NCBI GenBank assembly: GCA_019120335.1
Contig: DWVH01000007.1
Span: 1-64,000 of the forward strand
DNA from: Candidatus Enterococcus stercoripullorum
Lineage (GTDB): Bacteria; Bacillota; Bacilli; Lactobacillales; Enterococcaceae
Direction of reading: 5' to 3'
Length of the DNA: 64,000 nucleotides
Shown piece by piece: positions 39,147 to 49,112 of the stretch; positions within the stretch are counted from its first letter, which is position 1, and each line of letters opens with the position of its first letter. The notes beneath the pieces are model-generated. The model was not told the origin of the DNA. It saw nothing but the letters and a program-made list of their open reading frames with translations, and did not search any database. Made by a program: the position numbers and the translations under genes.

Positions 39147-39416
39147 TCACATCTTAATCCGTTTATTTTGACTTGCTTTTGCTTGTTTTACAGCATGGTA
39201 AAGCGAATAACCCGATAATTCTTCAAACTCCCTACCCAATTTACGCTCTTCACCGATACTTTTGACAACTGATTTAAAGGACTGATAACTATTTAAAAAA
39301 ACTTGACGATCCATACCTTGTTCATAAACCTTTTCTAAATCAGCCCAAAAATTAACAACTAAAATCATTTCTTCTGTAGACCAATTTAAATCTAAAGGAT
39401 ATTGATAATTCTCCAT
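39147..39416 (-). CDS. UPF0223 family protein (YktA-like)
   Basis: An 89-residue conserved Firmicutes protein of unknown function. NYQYPLDLNWSTEEMILVVNFW at the start is the family hallmark. I use the ATG at 39416 because GAGGAGG lies seven or eight bases before it, rather than 39431. Nine bases separate it from the IMPase ATG, so it is the first gene of that pair. Confidence 0.88.
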   Translation of the reverse strand: MENYQYPLDLNWSTEEMILVVNFWADLEKVYEQGMDRQVFLNSYQSFKSVVKSIGEERKLGREFEELSGYSLYHAVKQAKASQNKRIKM

Positions 39417-39443
39417 CTTCTTCCTCCTCATTCTTACTTTATT

Positions 39444-39473
39444 ATTATATACAGGTTATTCGTTCGCTTGCAA
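39444..39473 (-). promoter_or_regulatory. Promoter for the UPF0223-IMPase pair
   Basis: TTGCAA (39468-39473) and TATAAT (39444-39449) on the minus strand with an 18-base spacer, 28 nt before the first ATG. Confidence 0.7.
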
Positions 39474-39517
39474 CCGAAAAAAGACCAAGACACTGGAAGT
39501 ATCTTGATCTTAAACAT

Positions 39518-39946
39518 TTAAGGTGCAAAACCATAGTACAATAAAACATGGACAATTAACCCAAAATAGCCAATCCCAGCCATGGTAATAATGTAACTAA
39601 CGGTTAAAATTATTTGTAAAGCAAAATGAAGTCGCCGCCTAATCCAAAGGAACAAGCGATAAGCGGCCAATAAGACAAGTGGTAGATAAAAGACAAACCA
39701 CGAAAGAATCACAATATGATAAAACTGTTCGAAAATTGGCATTCTTGAAACAGTACTTGGTTGTGATAGTATAAAATAAAAATATAATAATGACCCGATA
39801 AAGATAACTTCTGTAACAATACTATAAATAATCCCCGCTTTATCCAATTTCGTTTTACGACATATCAGATAGATTAGCGCGACATACATAAATGCAAATA
39901 CTAAAGCATACCAACGATAAATAAAAAATAATTTCAAAAATTGCAT
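39518..39946 (-). CDS. Small four-segment membrane protein, unknown
   Basis: A 142-residue hydrophobic protein with four predicted membrane segments (about 8-28, 36-58, 76-98, 112-136) and a basic patch between the third and fourth (LFLWIRRRLHF). I do not recognise a family. The ATG at 39946 has GAAAGGTGGGAAGG upstream and is preferred to the frame start at 40000. It lies downstream of pdhD past a terminator, so it may be expressed separately, but no clear promoter is visible. Confidence 0.65.
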   Translation of the reverse strand: MQFLKLFFIYRWYALVFAFMYVALIYLICRKTKLDKAGIIYSIVTEVIFIGSLLYFYFILSQPSTVSRMPIFEQFYHIVILSWFVFYLPLVLLAAYRLFLWIRRRLHFALQIILTVSYIITMAGIGYFGLIVHVLLYYGFAP

Positions 39947-39997
39947 AGCCTTCCCACCTTTCAACTCAATTATAGCAAAAATGAAAATCGATGAAAA

Positions 39998-40035
39998 CAA
40001 AAAAGAGGCCCAACCACTTGTGATTGAGTCTCTTT
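39998..40035 (-). terminator. Terminator after pdhD
   Basis: AAAGAG/CTCTTT outer arms with an inner CAATCAC/GTGGTTG stem, followed on the minus strand by TTTTTTG. It marks the end of the pdh operon. Confidence 0.8.
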
Positions 40036-40054
40036 AAATTTATCTTTAATGATT

Positions 40055-41461
40055 TTAGATATGAATTGGTAAGCCTAATGCTAATTCGGCAGTATCCATT
40101 ACAATTTCACCCAATGATGGATGTGGATGGATAGTTAATGCGATATCTTCAGCATTCATACCAGATTCAACAGCTAATGATAATTCAGAAATCGTATCAG
40201 AAGCACCAACTCCAGCAACTTGTGCACCGACAACCACATTATCTTCTACTGTAGTTACTAAACGAACAAATCCTTCAGTCTTGCCTAAAGAAATCGCGCG
40301 TCCATTACCAGATAATGGGAATTTGTATGATTTAGCATTTAAGCCAGCTTCTTTCGCTTCAGCAATTGTCATTCCGACTGTAGCTAATTCAGGATCAGTA
40401 AAGGCAACTGCTGGCATAGCTTTATAGTCAACAGCAACTTTCTTACCTGAAATCGCTTCAGCAGCAATTTTGGCTTCATAGCTAGCTTTGTGAGCCAATG
40501 CAGCACCAGGAACGATATCACCAATTGCATAGATATTCTTCACATTCGTACGGCCTTGCGCATCTACTGGAATTAAACCACGTTCGCCAATTTCAACACC
40601 AGCTTGTTCTAATCCCATATCGTCAGTGTTAGGACGACGACCAACTGTAACCATGACATAATCAGCCACAACAGATTGTTCTTTACCATCAACTTCATAT
40701 TTCACCGTTACACTATCACCATTATCAATAGCTTCTTTTGCCATAGCTTTAGTAATAACAGTAATACCTTTTTTCTTAAAGTCATCTTCTACTAATTTCA
40801 CCATATCTTTTTCAAATGTAGGTAAAATTTGTGGAGAACCTTCTAAGATTGTCACCTCAGCACCAAGGTTTGCATAGGCACCACCTAATTCAGCACCGAT
40901 TACCCCACCACCGATAATAACAAATTTCTTAGGCACTTCTTTTAACGCTAGACCACCAGTAGAATCTAAAATACGGCCACCAAACTTAAAGCCTTTAATT
41001 TCAATTGGACGAGAACCAGTAGCAACAATCGCATTATTAAATGAATAAGTTTGCGCTGAATCACCATTGATTACACGTAAAGTATGATCATCTACAAAGA
41101 AAGCAGAACCTGTAATCACATCTACTTTATTTTTCTTTAATAGGAATGACACACCTGTTGTCAATTTTTTAACAACGCCATTGTCTTTCCAATCTTGTGT
41201 TTTAGCAAAATCTAAAGTAACTCCATCAGTATTCACACCAAACATTTGTGAATCTAGAGCTTCTTGATAGTGATGTCCTGCTGCAATCAATGCTTTAGAA
41301 GGAATACATCCAACATTTAAACAAACACCACCAATATATTCACGTTCAATTACAGCAACTTTTTGTCCTAATTGAGCCGCACGAATCGCCGCCACATATC
41401 CACCAGGGCCAGCTCCGATTACGACTGTATCTAATTCAATAGCAAAATCTCCTACTACCAT
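40055..41461 (-). CDS. pdhD: Dihydrolipoyl dehydrogenase (E3)
   Basis: Reoxidises the dihydrolipoyl groups of E2 using FAD and NAD. The 468 residues contain the FAD motif [10 protein letters not shown] near 16-25, the redox disulfide GGVCLNVGC (Cys47, Cys52), the NAD-binding [10 protein letters not shown] and the C-terminal His-Glu pair in IHPHPSLGE. It follows pdhC by 7 nt; the pdhC end provides GGAAGGA as ribosome-binding site. Last gene of pdhABCD. Confidence 0.97.
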   Translation of the reverse strand: MVVGDFAIELDTVVIGAGPGGYVAAIRAAQLGQKVAVIEREYIGGVCLNVGCIPSKALIAAGHHYQEALDSQMFGVNTDGVTLDFAKTQDWKDNGVVKKLTTGVSFLLKKNKVDVITGSAFFVDDHTLRVINGDSAQTYSFNNAIVATGSRPIEIKGFKFGGRILDSTGGLALKEVPKKFVIIGGGVIGAELGGAYANLGAEVTILEGSPQILPTFEKDMVKLVEDDFKKKGITVITKAMAKEAIDNGDSVTVKYEVDGKEQSVVADYVMVTVGRRPNTDDMGLEQAGVEIGERGLIPVDAQGRTNVKNIYAIGDIVPGAALAHKASYEAKIAAEAISGKKVAVDYKAMPAVAFTDPELATVGMTIAEAKEAGLNAKSYKFPLSGNGRAISLGKTEGFVRLVTTVEDNVVVGAQVAGVGASDTISELSLAVESGMNAEDIALTIHPHPSLGEIVMDTAELALGLPIHI

Positions 41462-41468
41462 CGATTAA

Positions 41469-43070
41469 TCATCCTTCCATTAACAATAATTCTGGATCAG
41501 CTAATAAGCGTTTGATATTATTCATCGCTTGTTGTGCAGTAGCGCCGTCAACAATACGGTGGTCAAAACTTAATGATAGTTTCATCACTCGACCAATAGC
41601 TAATTCACCTTCTGCATTGACGATAGGTTGTTGAGAAATTGTACCTACACCTAAGATAGCAACTTCTGGATAGTTGATAACTGGTGTGAACCAACCACCA
41701 CCAACTGAACCGATGTTACTAATTGTAATAGAACCATTACGCATATCTTCTGCAGATAATTTTCCTTCATGCGCTAATTTTGCTTTAGCGTTGATTTCAT
41801 CTGCAATCGCAAATAAACCTTTACGATCTGCATCTTTTACGTTAGGTACATATAATCCATGATCAGTATCAGTTGCAATACCGATGTTGTAGTAGTGTTT
41901 ATACACGATTTCTTGTGTTGCATCATCAATAGAAGCATTCAAGATTGGGTATTTCTTCACTGTAGTTGTCAAAGCCTTAACAATATATGGCAAGAATGTT
42001 AATTTAGTACCATTTGCTGCAGCCACTTCTTTGAATTTCTTACGTTGATCCCAAAGTTTAGATACTTCCACTTCATCATGTAATGTAACATGAGGTGCAG
42101 TATGTTTACTATTAACCATCGCTTTAGAAATAGCTTTACGTGTAGCAGACATTTTTTCACGAGTTTCTAATTCACCTAAGTTTGAAGTGAATGGTTTCTT
42201 AGCTTCTGGAGCTTTTACAGGAGCAGCAACAGGTTTAGCAGCCACTTCTGGAGTTGAAGCTGCTGGTGTAGCAGCTTGACTTGGTGCACCACCGGCTAAG
42301 AATTGATCGATATCTTCTTTCACCACACGACCACCCTTACCTGTAGGTGTTACCAAGGTAATATCAACATCTTTTTCACGTGCATATTGACGCACAGATG
42401 GCATTGCTAAAACGCGTTTATTAGGATTTGAAGGTGTTACAACCGTTGCAGCGCTTGGACTAGCAGCAGGAGCAGCTTCTTGAGCTGGTGCACTAGCTGG
42501 TGCAGCGGCAGGACCATTATGACCTGGTGCATCAATTTCAACCAAGACATCGCCTACTGTAGCAACCGTACCTTCTGAAACTAAAATGTTTTTAACCACA
42601 CCCGTTACAGGAGATGGAATTTCTTCTACTGATTTATCATTTTGTACTTCTAATAAAGTATCATCTTCGTTAATAGTATCGCCAACTTTAACGAACCATT
42701 TGACGATTTCACCTTCGGCAATTCCTTCACCAATATCTGGTAACTTAAATTGGAAATATCCGCCAGCTGCAGCCGGAGCAGCTTCTTGAGCTGGTGCGCT
42801 AGCTTGTGCTGGTGCATCGTTGTCTTCATGACCTGGTGCATCAATTTCAACTAATACGTCACCTACACTAGCGACAGTACCTTCTGAAACTAAAATATTT
42901 TTAACCACACCTGTAACTGGAGATGGGATTTCCTCTACTGATTTATCATTTTGTACTTCTAATAAAGTATCATCTTCATTGATTGTATCGCCAACTTTAA
43001 CGAACCATTTTACGATTTCGCCTTCAGCAATCCCTTCACCAATATCTGGTAATTTAAATTGAAATGCCAT
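41469..43070 (-). CDS. pdhC: Pyruvate dehydrogenase E2, dihydrolipoamide acetyltransferase
   Basis: Core of the PDH complex; transfers acetyl groups from lipoyl arms to CoA. The 533-residue chain has two lipoyl domains (about 3-81 and 106-184) that are nearly identical, each with the lipoylated Lys in QNDKSVEE (Lys43 and Lys146), joined by Ala/Pro-rich linkers. Then come the E1/E3-binding domain (about 218-258, [15 protein letters not shown]) and the catalytic domain with [10 protein letters not shown] near the end. Two lipoyl domains match the enterococcal type rather than the single domain of Bacillus. Confidence 0.97.
   Translation of the reverse strand: MAFQFKLPDIGEGIAEGEIVKWFVKVGDTINEDDTLLEVQNDKSVEEIPSPVTGVVKNILVSEGTVASVGDVLVEIDAPGHEDNDAPAQASAPAQEAAPAAAGGYFQFKLPDIGEGIAEGEIVKWFVKVGDTINEDDTLLEVQNDKSVEEIPSPVTGVVKNILVSEGTVATVGDVLVEIDAPGHNGPAAAPASAPAQEAAPAASPSAATVVTPSNPNKRVLAMPSVRQYAREKDVDITLVTPTGKGGRVVKEDIDQFLAGGAPSQAATPAASTPEVAAKPVAAPVKAPEAKKPFTSNLGELETREKMSATRKAISKAMVNSKHTAPHVTLHDEVEVSKLWDQRKKFKEVAAANGTKLTFLPYIVKALTTTVKKYPILNASIDDATQEIVYKHYYNIGIATDTDHGLYVPNVKDADRKGLFAIADEINAKAKLAHEGKLSAEDMRNGSITISNIGSVGGGWFTPVINYPEVAILGVGTISQQPIVNAEGELAIGRVMKLSLSFDHRIVDGATAQQAMNNIKRLLADPELLLMEG
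42519..42755 (-). repeat. Second copy of the lipoyl-domain repeat in pdhC
   Basis: Encodes residues 106-184 of E2 and is a near-exact copy of 42828-43064 at the protein level, with scattered synonymous changes in the DNA. Confidence 0.9.
42828..43064 (-). repeat. First copy of the lipoyl-domain repeat in pdhC
   Basis: Encodes residues 3-81; paired with 42519-42755 as a direct repeat of about 237 bp offset by 309 bp. Confidence 0.9.
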
Positions 43071-43095
43071 TAAAATTCTTCCTTTCTTTAATAAG

Positions 43096-43127
43096 GGTAA
43101 GTATAAAGACTAGGCTTTATACTTACC
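43096..43127 (-). other. Intra-operon hairpin between pdhB and pdhC
   Basis: A 13-bp perfect stem (GGTAAGTATAAAG with CTTTATACTTACC) and a six-base loop fill the 69-nt gap between pdhB and pdhC. On the minus strand it is followed by CTTATTAAAG, not a T-run, so it is not a normal terminator. It may be an RNA processing or stability element, or a partial attenuator. Confidence 0.75.
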
Positions 43128-43139
43128 ATCTGAGATCAA

Positions 43140-44117
43140 TTAGAAATTAACGATTTCTTTGACTTTTTCTTCAATATCTTTTGCGTTTGGTAACCAGATA
43201 TTTTCAGCTTGACCAAATGGGAAGACTGTATCTGGTGCACTTACACGACCAATAGGAGCTTCTAATGAAAGAATTGCACGTTCCGCAATTTCTGAAGCAA
43301 CCATTGCACCTACACCGGCTTGGCGTTGTGCTTCTTGAACGATAACTACGCGACCTGTTTTTTCAACAGAGGCAATAATTGTTTCAATATCTAAAGGAGC
43401 AACTGTACGTAAGTCAATAATTTCAGCATCAATACCTTCTTTTGCTAAATTATCAGCAGCTTTTATTGCTTCACGAACCATTGCACCATAAGTAATAATA
43501 GAAACATCTTTACCTTCACGTGTCACTGCTGCTTTATCTAGAGGTACTTCATAAGCTTCATCTGGCACTTCTTCACGGAATGAACGATATAGTTTCATAT
43601 GTTCCAAGAATACCACAGGGTCATTGCTACGAATTGAAGCAATTAACAATCCTTTTGCATCATATGGATTTGAAGGAATAACAACACGAATACCTGGAGA
43701 TTGAGCAATTAACCCTTCTAAGTTATCTGAGTGTAATTCTGGCGTGTGAACCCCACCACCAAATGGAGAACGGATAGTCACTGGCATATTACGAGTGCCA
43801 CCCATACGATAACGAGTACGAGCGATTTGCGCAACAACTTCATCCATTGCTTCGAATACGAAACCAAAGAATTGTAATTCAGGTACTGGACGATATCCTT
43901 CTAAAGCTAAACCAAAAGCCATACCAGCAATTCCTGATTCTGCTAATGGTGTATCAAATACGCGATCTTCACCAAATTTTTCTTGTAAGCCTTCAGTAGC
44001 ACGGAATACCCCTCCGTTTTTACCTACGTCTTCACCAAAAACTAATACATTTTCATCATTTGCCAATTCTAGGGCTAAGGCGTCAGTAATCGCTTGAATC
44101 ATTGTTTTTTGTGCCAT
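43140..44117 (-). CDS. pdhB: Pyruvate dehydrogenase E1 beta subunit
   Basis: Forms the alpha2-beta2 thiamine-diphosphate E1 with PdhA and decarboxylates pyruvate onto lipoyl-E2. 325 residues; [36 protein letters not shown] and the C-terminal transketolase domain ([20 protein letters not shown]) are standard. AAGGAG precedes the ATG, which is two bases past the pdhA stop. Confidence 0.97.
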   Translation of the reverse strand: MAQKTMIQAITDALALELANDENVLVFGEDVGKNGGVFRATEGLQEKFGEDRVFDTPLAESGIAGMAFGLALEGYRPVPELQFFGFVFEAMDEVVAQIARTRYRMGGTRNMPVTIRSPFGGGVHTPELHSDNLEGLIAQSPGIRVVIPSNPYDAKGLLIASIRSNDPVVFLEHMKLYRSFREEVPDEAYEVPLDKAAVTREGKDVSIITYGAMVREAIKAADNLAKEGIDAEIIDLRTVAPLDIETIIASVEKTGRVVIVQEAQRQAGVGAMVASEIAERAILSLEAPIGRVSAPDTVFPFGQAENIWLPNAKDIEEKVKEIVNF

Positions 44118-44119
44118 AA

Positions 44120-45226
<1,107 letters not shown>

Positions 45227-45287
45227 CTAATCACACTTCCCTTTTATTACTTTTTAATTGTAACAGCTAAACTTTCTGTGTTACTTA

Positions 45288-45301
45288 TACAATCGTTTAC
45301 A
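45288..45301. promoter_or_regulatory. cre-like site within a palindrome upstream of pdhA
   Basis: TACAATCGTTTACA agrees at 12 of 14 positions with the CcpA cre consensus TGWAANCGNTNWCA. It is flanked by CTTATAC and GTATAAG, making a larger inverted repeat (about 45284-45309), about 60-80 nt before pdhA. Confidence 0.4.
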
Positions 45302-45405
45302 TGTATAAGCTATCATTTTTCAAAAAGAAATACAAGTAATTTGCACTAAAATATTCCAAAAAATGTCTAGACCTATCAATCTTTTTAGTGAAATTAATCA
45401 CTATT

Positions 45406-45419
45406 TGCAAACGTTTACG
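45406..45419. promoter_or_regulatory. cre-like site upstream of pdhA
   Basis: TGCAAACGTTTACG agrees at 12 of 14 positions with the cre consensus and has the palindromic AAACGTTT core. It lies about 185 nt upstream of pdhA, suggesting carbon control of the operon. Confidence 0.5.
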
Positions 45420-45612
45420 AAAACAGATGATATATAAAAAAGCTTACACAATTAATGATTAGTACAGATACTCTAACTGTTCAACAATACACAATGATAG
45501 AAATTAAATCCTTTTAATTCATCTTTAAGAATCCAAGTATTGCTTGTTACAAATTCACAATATTTCAATAAGATTTCACAAATTGTAATATAACAGGAGT
45601 GTTAACAGATAC
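45420..45612. other. Distal part of the pdh upstream region
   Basis: No gene. AT-rich sequence with several TTCACAA / TTGTGAA heptamers (about 45560-45590) that resemble half-sites of the redox regulator Rex but do not form its full inverted repeat. Confidence 0.35.
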
Positions 45613-45657
45613 AAAAAAATACAACAGAACTATCAGATGAATAGAACTGTTGTATTT
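45613..45657 (-). terminator. Terminator after guaC
   Basis: AATACAACAG (45618-45627) pairs with CTGTTGTATT (45647-45656), followed on the minus strand by a T-run. Confidence 0.85.
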
Positions 45658-45663
45658 TTCATT

Positions 45664-46650
45664 TTATATTGTGTCACCATTAAAGATTGAGTTTTTAACA
45701 ATCACGTAATCTACTTTGCGAATCGCTTCTAAATCTTTTCCACCTGCATAAGAAATAGATGATTGTAAGTCTTGTTGCATTTCAATTAATGTGTCTTTTA
45801 ATGAGCCTTTATGTTGAATCCAAATTTTCTTTCCTTCAACATTTTTACGTTCGCCCTTTTGGAATTCAGAAGCTGAACCAAAATATTCTTTATAAACAAT
45901 ACCATTTTCTACTTTCGTTTCACCTGGAGATTCTTCATGACCAGCAAATAATGAACCAATCATCACCATTGCAGCACCAAAACGAACAGATTTAGCAATA
46001 TCGCCATGGGTACGGATTCCCCCATCGGCAATAATTGGTTTACGAGCCGCCTTAGCACACCAACGTAGAGCTGCTAATTGCCAACCACCAGTACCAAAAC
46101 CGGTTTTAATTTTCGTGATACAAACTTTACCTGGTCCGATTCCTACTTTTGTTGCATCCGCGCCAGCATTTTCTAACTCACGAATAGCTTCAGGCGTACC
46201 AACATTGCCGGCAATAACAAAAGAATCTGGCAAATGTTTTTTGATATGTTGAATCATGTTAATGACGGAGTTTGCATGACCGTGAGCAATATCAATCGTA
46301 ATATAGTCAGGAATAAGCTTTTCTTTTGCCAAGGTTTCAATAAACGTATACTCCCCTGGTTTAACCCCAACAGAAATAGAAGTAATCAAACCTTTCGCTT
46401 GCATTTTTTTAATAAATGGAATACGTGCTTCTTCATCAAAACGATGCATAATATAGAAATAACCATTTTCAGCTAAAAACTCTGCAATATTATCATCAAT
46501 AATGGTTTGCATATTTGCTGGAACGACCGGCATTCTAAAAGTATGTTTTCCTAGAGTCACGCTCGTATCACATTCCGAACGACTATTGACAATACACTTA
46601 TTAGGGATTAATTGGATATCCTCATAATCAAAAACTTTCATTTCGAACAT
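45664..46650 (-). CDS. guaC: GMP reductase
   Basis: Converts GMP to IMP with NADPH, recycling guanine nucleotides into the adenine branch. The 328-residue IMPDH/GMPR-type barrel has the catalytic Cys in GPGKVCITK, the phosphate-binding [14 protein letters not shown] and the family start [16 protein letters not shown]. The ATG at 46650 has GAGAGG ten bases upstream; an ATG three codons later matches some homologues. Single gene, with its own promoter and a perfect PurBox upstream, which ties it to the purine regulon. Confidence 0.97.
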   Translation of the reverse strand: MFEMKVFDYEDIQLIPNKCIVNSRSECDTSVTLGKHTFRMPVVPANMQTIIDDNIAEFLAENGYFYIMHRFDEEARIPFIKKMQAKGLITSISVGVKPGEYTFIETLAKEKLIPDYITIDIAHGHANSVINMIQHIKKHLPDSFVIAGNVGTPEAIRELENAGADATKVGIGPGKVCITKIKTGFGTGGWQLAALRWCAKAARKPIIADGGIRTHGDIAKSVRFGAAMVMIGSLFAGHEESPGETKVENGIVYKEYFGSASEFQKGERKNVEGKKIWIQHKGSLKDTLIEMQQDLQSSISYAGGKDLEAIRKVDYVIVKNSIFNGDTI

Positions 46651-46707
46651 AATATTTCATCCTCTCAGATAATGAAAATATTCGGTATGACTCACACACC
46701 AATAGCT

Positions 46708-46737
46708 AGTTTACCCATAAACACTAAGATATTGCAA
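46708..46737 (-). promoter_or_regulatory. guaC promoter
   Basis: On the minus strand TTGCAA (46732-46737) and TAAACT (46708-46713) with an 18-base spacer. The -10 is imperfect. The leader would be about 50 nt. Confidence 0.5.
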
Positions 46738-46759
46738 TCATTTTTATTGTTTTTTTAGA

Positions 46760-46798
46760 CAAAAGTAGCCGAATGTTCGGTTTTTAAACATTCGGCTA
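46760..46798 (-). terminator. Terminator after the aldo/keto reductase gene
   Basis: An 11-bp perfect stem (TAGCCGAATGT with ACATTCGGCTA), followed on the minus strand by CTTTTGTC; the T-run is short. The guaC PurBox overlaps this hairpin. Confidence 0.65.
46772..46784 (-). promoter_or_regulatory. PurBox upstream of guaC
   Basis: AAAACCGAACATT on the minus strand matches the PurBox AWWWCCGAACWWT at all 13 positions. Its central G (46778) is 70 nt from the 3' end of the predicted guaC -10. It lies within the stem-loop of the preceding gene's terminator. Confidence 0.75.
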
Positions 46799-46810
46799 TC
46801 TCTATATATT

Positions 46811-47725
46811 CTATGGTAGCATATTTCCCGCTGCCATATATAATTTATACCAATCTTCTTTAGATAATTGTACTTCACTTGCTTGTGCGATTTCTTCTAA
46901 ACGTGAAGGTGTCATAGTACCAGCGATGACTTGCATATTCGCAGGATGGCTTAAAATCCAAGCACTCGCTAAACCAGTTGGCGTAATGCCGTATTTTTCC
47001 GCCATTTCATCCATTGCTTGATTTAACTCTGGGAATTTTTCATTACCGATAAAGACCCCTTCAAAGAATCCGTATTGGTAAGGTGACCAAGCCTGAATGG
47101 TCATCTCATGTAAACGAGAATAAATTAAAATCCCACCATCATGGTCATAACTACCTTTTGATGTCATATTGACTTGCAATTCTTGATCAATCATCTCAGT
47201 GTGTTTTAAACCAAATTGTAATTGGTTCGCTACAAGTGGTTGTTTGACCGCTTTTTTCAAAAATTCGATATGATTTGGATTTTGATTACTTACGCCAAAA
47301 TAGCGGACTTTTCCATCTTTATGTAACTGTTCGAAAGCTTCATTGACTTCAAACGGATCCATCCAAGTATCTGGACGATGTAATAATAATGAATCCAAAT
47401 GATCAGTCTTTAAGCGTTGCAAGCTTCCTTCAACAGCTTCAATAATATGTTTTTTAGAAAAGTCAAACATTACTCCTGGGACAATGCCACATTTTGATTG
47501 GATAAATAAATCATCTCGTTTAATTGAAGTTTTTGCTAAAGATTCAGCAAAAATAATTTCGCATTCACCTTTACCGTAAATATCTGCGTGATCGATAAAA
47601 GTAATCCCATTTTCATAGGCAGTTTCAAGTACTTTAACAGGATCCTTAGCACCATTTAATCGCATACATCCCAAAACAACTGCAGATACTTCTTCATTTG
47701 TGGTTCCAAATTTAATCTTTTTCAT
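46811..47725 (-). CDS. Aldo/keto reductase
   Basis: NADPH-dependent oxidoreductase of the AKR fold, 304 residues from the ATG at 47725 (GGAGG eight bases upstream). The catalytic tetrad is visible: Asp and Tyr in FIDHADIYGKGE, Lys in QSKCGI, His in LLLHRPD. It resembles the YdhF-type AKR proteins; substrate unknown. It lies downstream of purD and its terminator, so it is probably not a purine gene. Confidence 0.9.
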   Translation of the reverse strand: MKKIKFGTTNEEVSAVVLGCMRLNGAKDPVKVLETAYENGITFIDHADIYGKGECEIIFAESLAKTSIKRDDLFIQSKCGIVPGVMFDFSKKHIIEAVEGSLQRLKTDHLDSLLLHRPDTWMDPFEVNEAFEQLHKDGKVRYFGVSNQNPNHIEFLKKAVKQPLVANQLQFGLKHTEMIDQELQVNMTSKGSYDHDGGILIYSRLHEMTIQAWSPYQYGFFEGVFIGNEKFPELNQAMDEMAEKYGITPTGLASAWILSHPANMQVIAGTMTPSRLEEIAQASEVQLSKEDWYKLYMAAGNMLP

Positions 47726-47808
47726 GATAAGCACCTCCAAATCAAAATTGTAAAGCAAGTTAACAGATATGTAAAGCGCTTCATTTTAACTGGTAAAAAT
47801 TCTCAAAT

Positions 47809-47834
47809 GAAAAAGGCAGCACAGTGGCTACCTT
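47809..47834 (-). terminator. Terminator after purD
   Basis: AAGGCAGC (47813-47820) pairs with GCTACCTT (47827-47834, one G-U pair), followed on the minus strand by TTTTTC. End of the purCSQLFMNHD transcript. Confidence 0.85.
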
Positions 47835-47840
47835 AAATAT

Positions 47841-49097
47841 TTATTTTAATGCTCTAAATCCAATATCTTTGCGGTAAAAGAATTGTGACAAATCATACTG
47901 GTTTAAATACGCATATGCTTTTTGTTGGGCATCAGCTAAATCTGTTCCCTGAGAAGTAACTAAAAATACACGGCCGCCACTTGAAACCATTTGCTCTTTA
48001 TTGGCTGTAACCCCTGCATAATACACCGTTTGCTCCTCAGTGTTTTGCATTTCAGGTAATACAATATTTTTTTCATAATCAGCTGGATACCCTGGAGCTG
48101 CAACTACTACGCCAAGTGTTGCAAAATCATGCCAAGCTATATCTGGTTGACGATTGTTTAATAAATCATCAATAATTTGTGCTAAACTTGTTTTTAATCG
48201 CGGTAAAACAACTTGGGTCTCAGGATCACCAAATCGAGCGTTAAATTCGATGACTTTAGGCCCTTCGTTAGTAGCAATTAACCCAGCATACAAGATACCC
48301 GTAAATGGCGTCTTGCGGTCAACCATGCCATCTGCTGCCTTTTGTACAATTTCTTTAATCGCTGTTTGGACCATGGATTCTGGAATCTGAGGAACGGGTG
48401 AATAAGCGCCCATTCCACCGGTATTTGGGCCTTTATCTCCATCGAAAATCCGTTTATGATCTTGAGCAATCACCATTGGATAGACTTCATTCTCCCTTAC
48501 AAAAGAAAGTAGCGAAAATTCTTCACCGGCTAAAAACTCTTCAACGACCACTTGAGCAGAACTTGCACCAAATTTTTGATCTAACAACATATCTTCTAAA
48601 GCTTCAAGTGCTTCTTGTTCAGTCATCGCGACTACCACACCTTTACCAGCTGCAAGACCATCTGCTTTTATCACAATTGGTGCCCCATTTTCTAGAACAT
48701 AGGCTTTAGCAGCTTCAAAATCAGAAAATGTTTGATATTTAGCAGTTGGAATGTGATAATCACGCATTAATTGTTTCGCGAAATCTTTTGAACCTTCAAT
48801 CATCGCCGCTTGTTGATTAGGTCCGAAAATCTTTAGACCAGCTGCTTGAAAATTATCGACAATTCCATTTAATAAAGGAATTTCAGGTCCAACAAAAGTC
48901 CAGTCAATCTGATTTTCTCTGACGAACTGAATCAAAGCCGGGTGATTATCTTCAGTAATATCAACAAGTTGAACCCCATCTTTTTGCATACCAGGATTTC
49001 CTTTTGCGCAAAAAACAGCATCAACTTGAGGATCTTCTAATAATTTACGACAAATCGCATGTTCGCGACCTCCGCTACCAATGACTAATAATTTCAT
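47841..49097 (-). CDS. purD: Phosphoribosylamine--glycine ligase (GARS)
   Basis: Second step of purine synthesis, an ATP-grasp ligase joining phosphoribosylamine and glycine. 418 residues, with VIGSGGREHAICRKL at the N-terminus, PIVIKADGLAAGKGVVVA in the ATP-grasp fold and VIEFNARFGDPETQ in the metal-binding end. AAAGGG precedes the ATG. Last gene of the purC operon. Confidence 0.97.
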   Translation of the reverse strand: MKLLVIGSGGREHAICRKLLEDPQVDAVFCAKGNPGMQKDGVQLVDITEDNHPALIQFVRENQIDWTFVGPEIPLLNGIVDNFQAAGLKIFGPNQQAAMIEGSKDFAKQLMRDYHIPTAKYQTFSDFEAAKAYVLENGAPIVIKADGLAAGKGVVVAMTEQEALEALEDMLLDQKFGASSAQVVVEEFLAGEEFSLLSFVRENEVYPMVIAQDHKRIFDGDKGPNTGGMGAYSPVPQIPESMVQTAIKEIVQKAADGMVDRKTPFTGILYAGLIATNEGPKVIEFNARFGDPETQVVLPRLKTSLAQIIDDLLNNRQPDIAWHDFATLGVVVAAPGYPADYEKNIVLPEMQNTEEQTVYYAGVTANKEQMVSSGGRVFLVTSQGTDLADAQQKAYAYLNQYDLSQFFYRKDIGFRALK

Positions 49098-49112
49098 CGC
49101 TAAAACCCTTTC

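Noticed and set aside
39518..39946. Holin or toxin-like membrane protein
   Set aside because: It has four segments and a conserved-looking position after pdhD, with no partner antitoxin, lysin or phage gene nearby.
45555..45590. Possible Rex (NADH-sensing) operator upstream of pdhA
   Set aside because: The TTGTGAA / TTCACAA heptamers are arranged as separate half-sites and never form the full inverted repeat with correct spacing.
46651..46760. A purine riboswitch in the guaC leader
   Set aside because: None of the aptamer landmarks (GTTTCTACC, CCGTAA, GACTAT) is present; control there appears to be by the PurBox only.
47771..47784. Possible cre site (TGTAAAGCGCTTCA) upstream of the aldo/keto reductase
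   Set aside because: The AAGCGCTT core is palindromic but the outer bases are out of register with the cre consensus.
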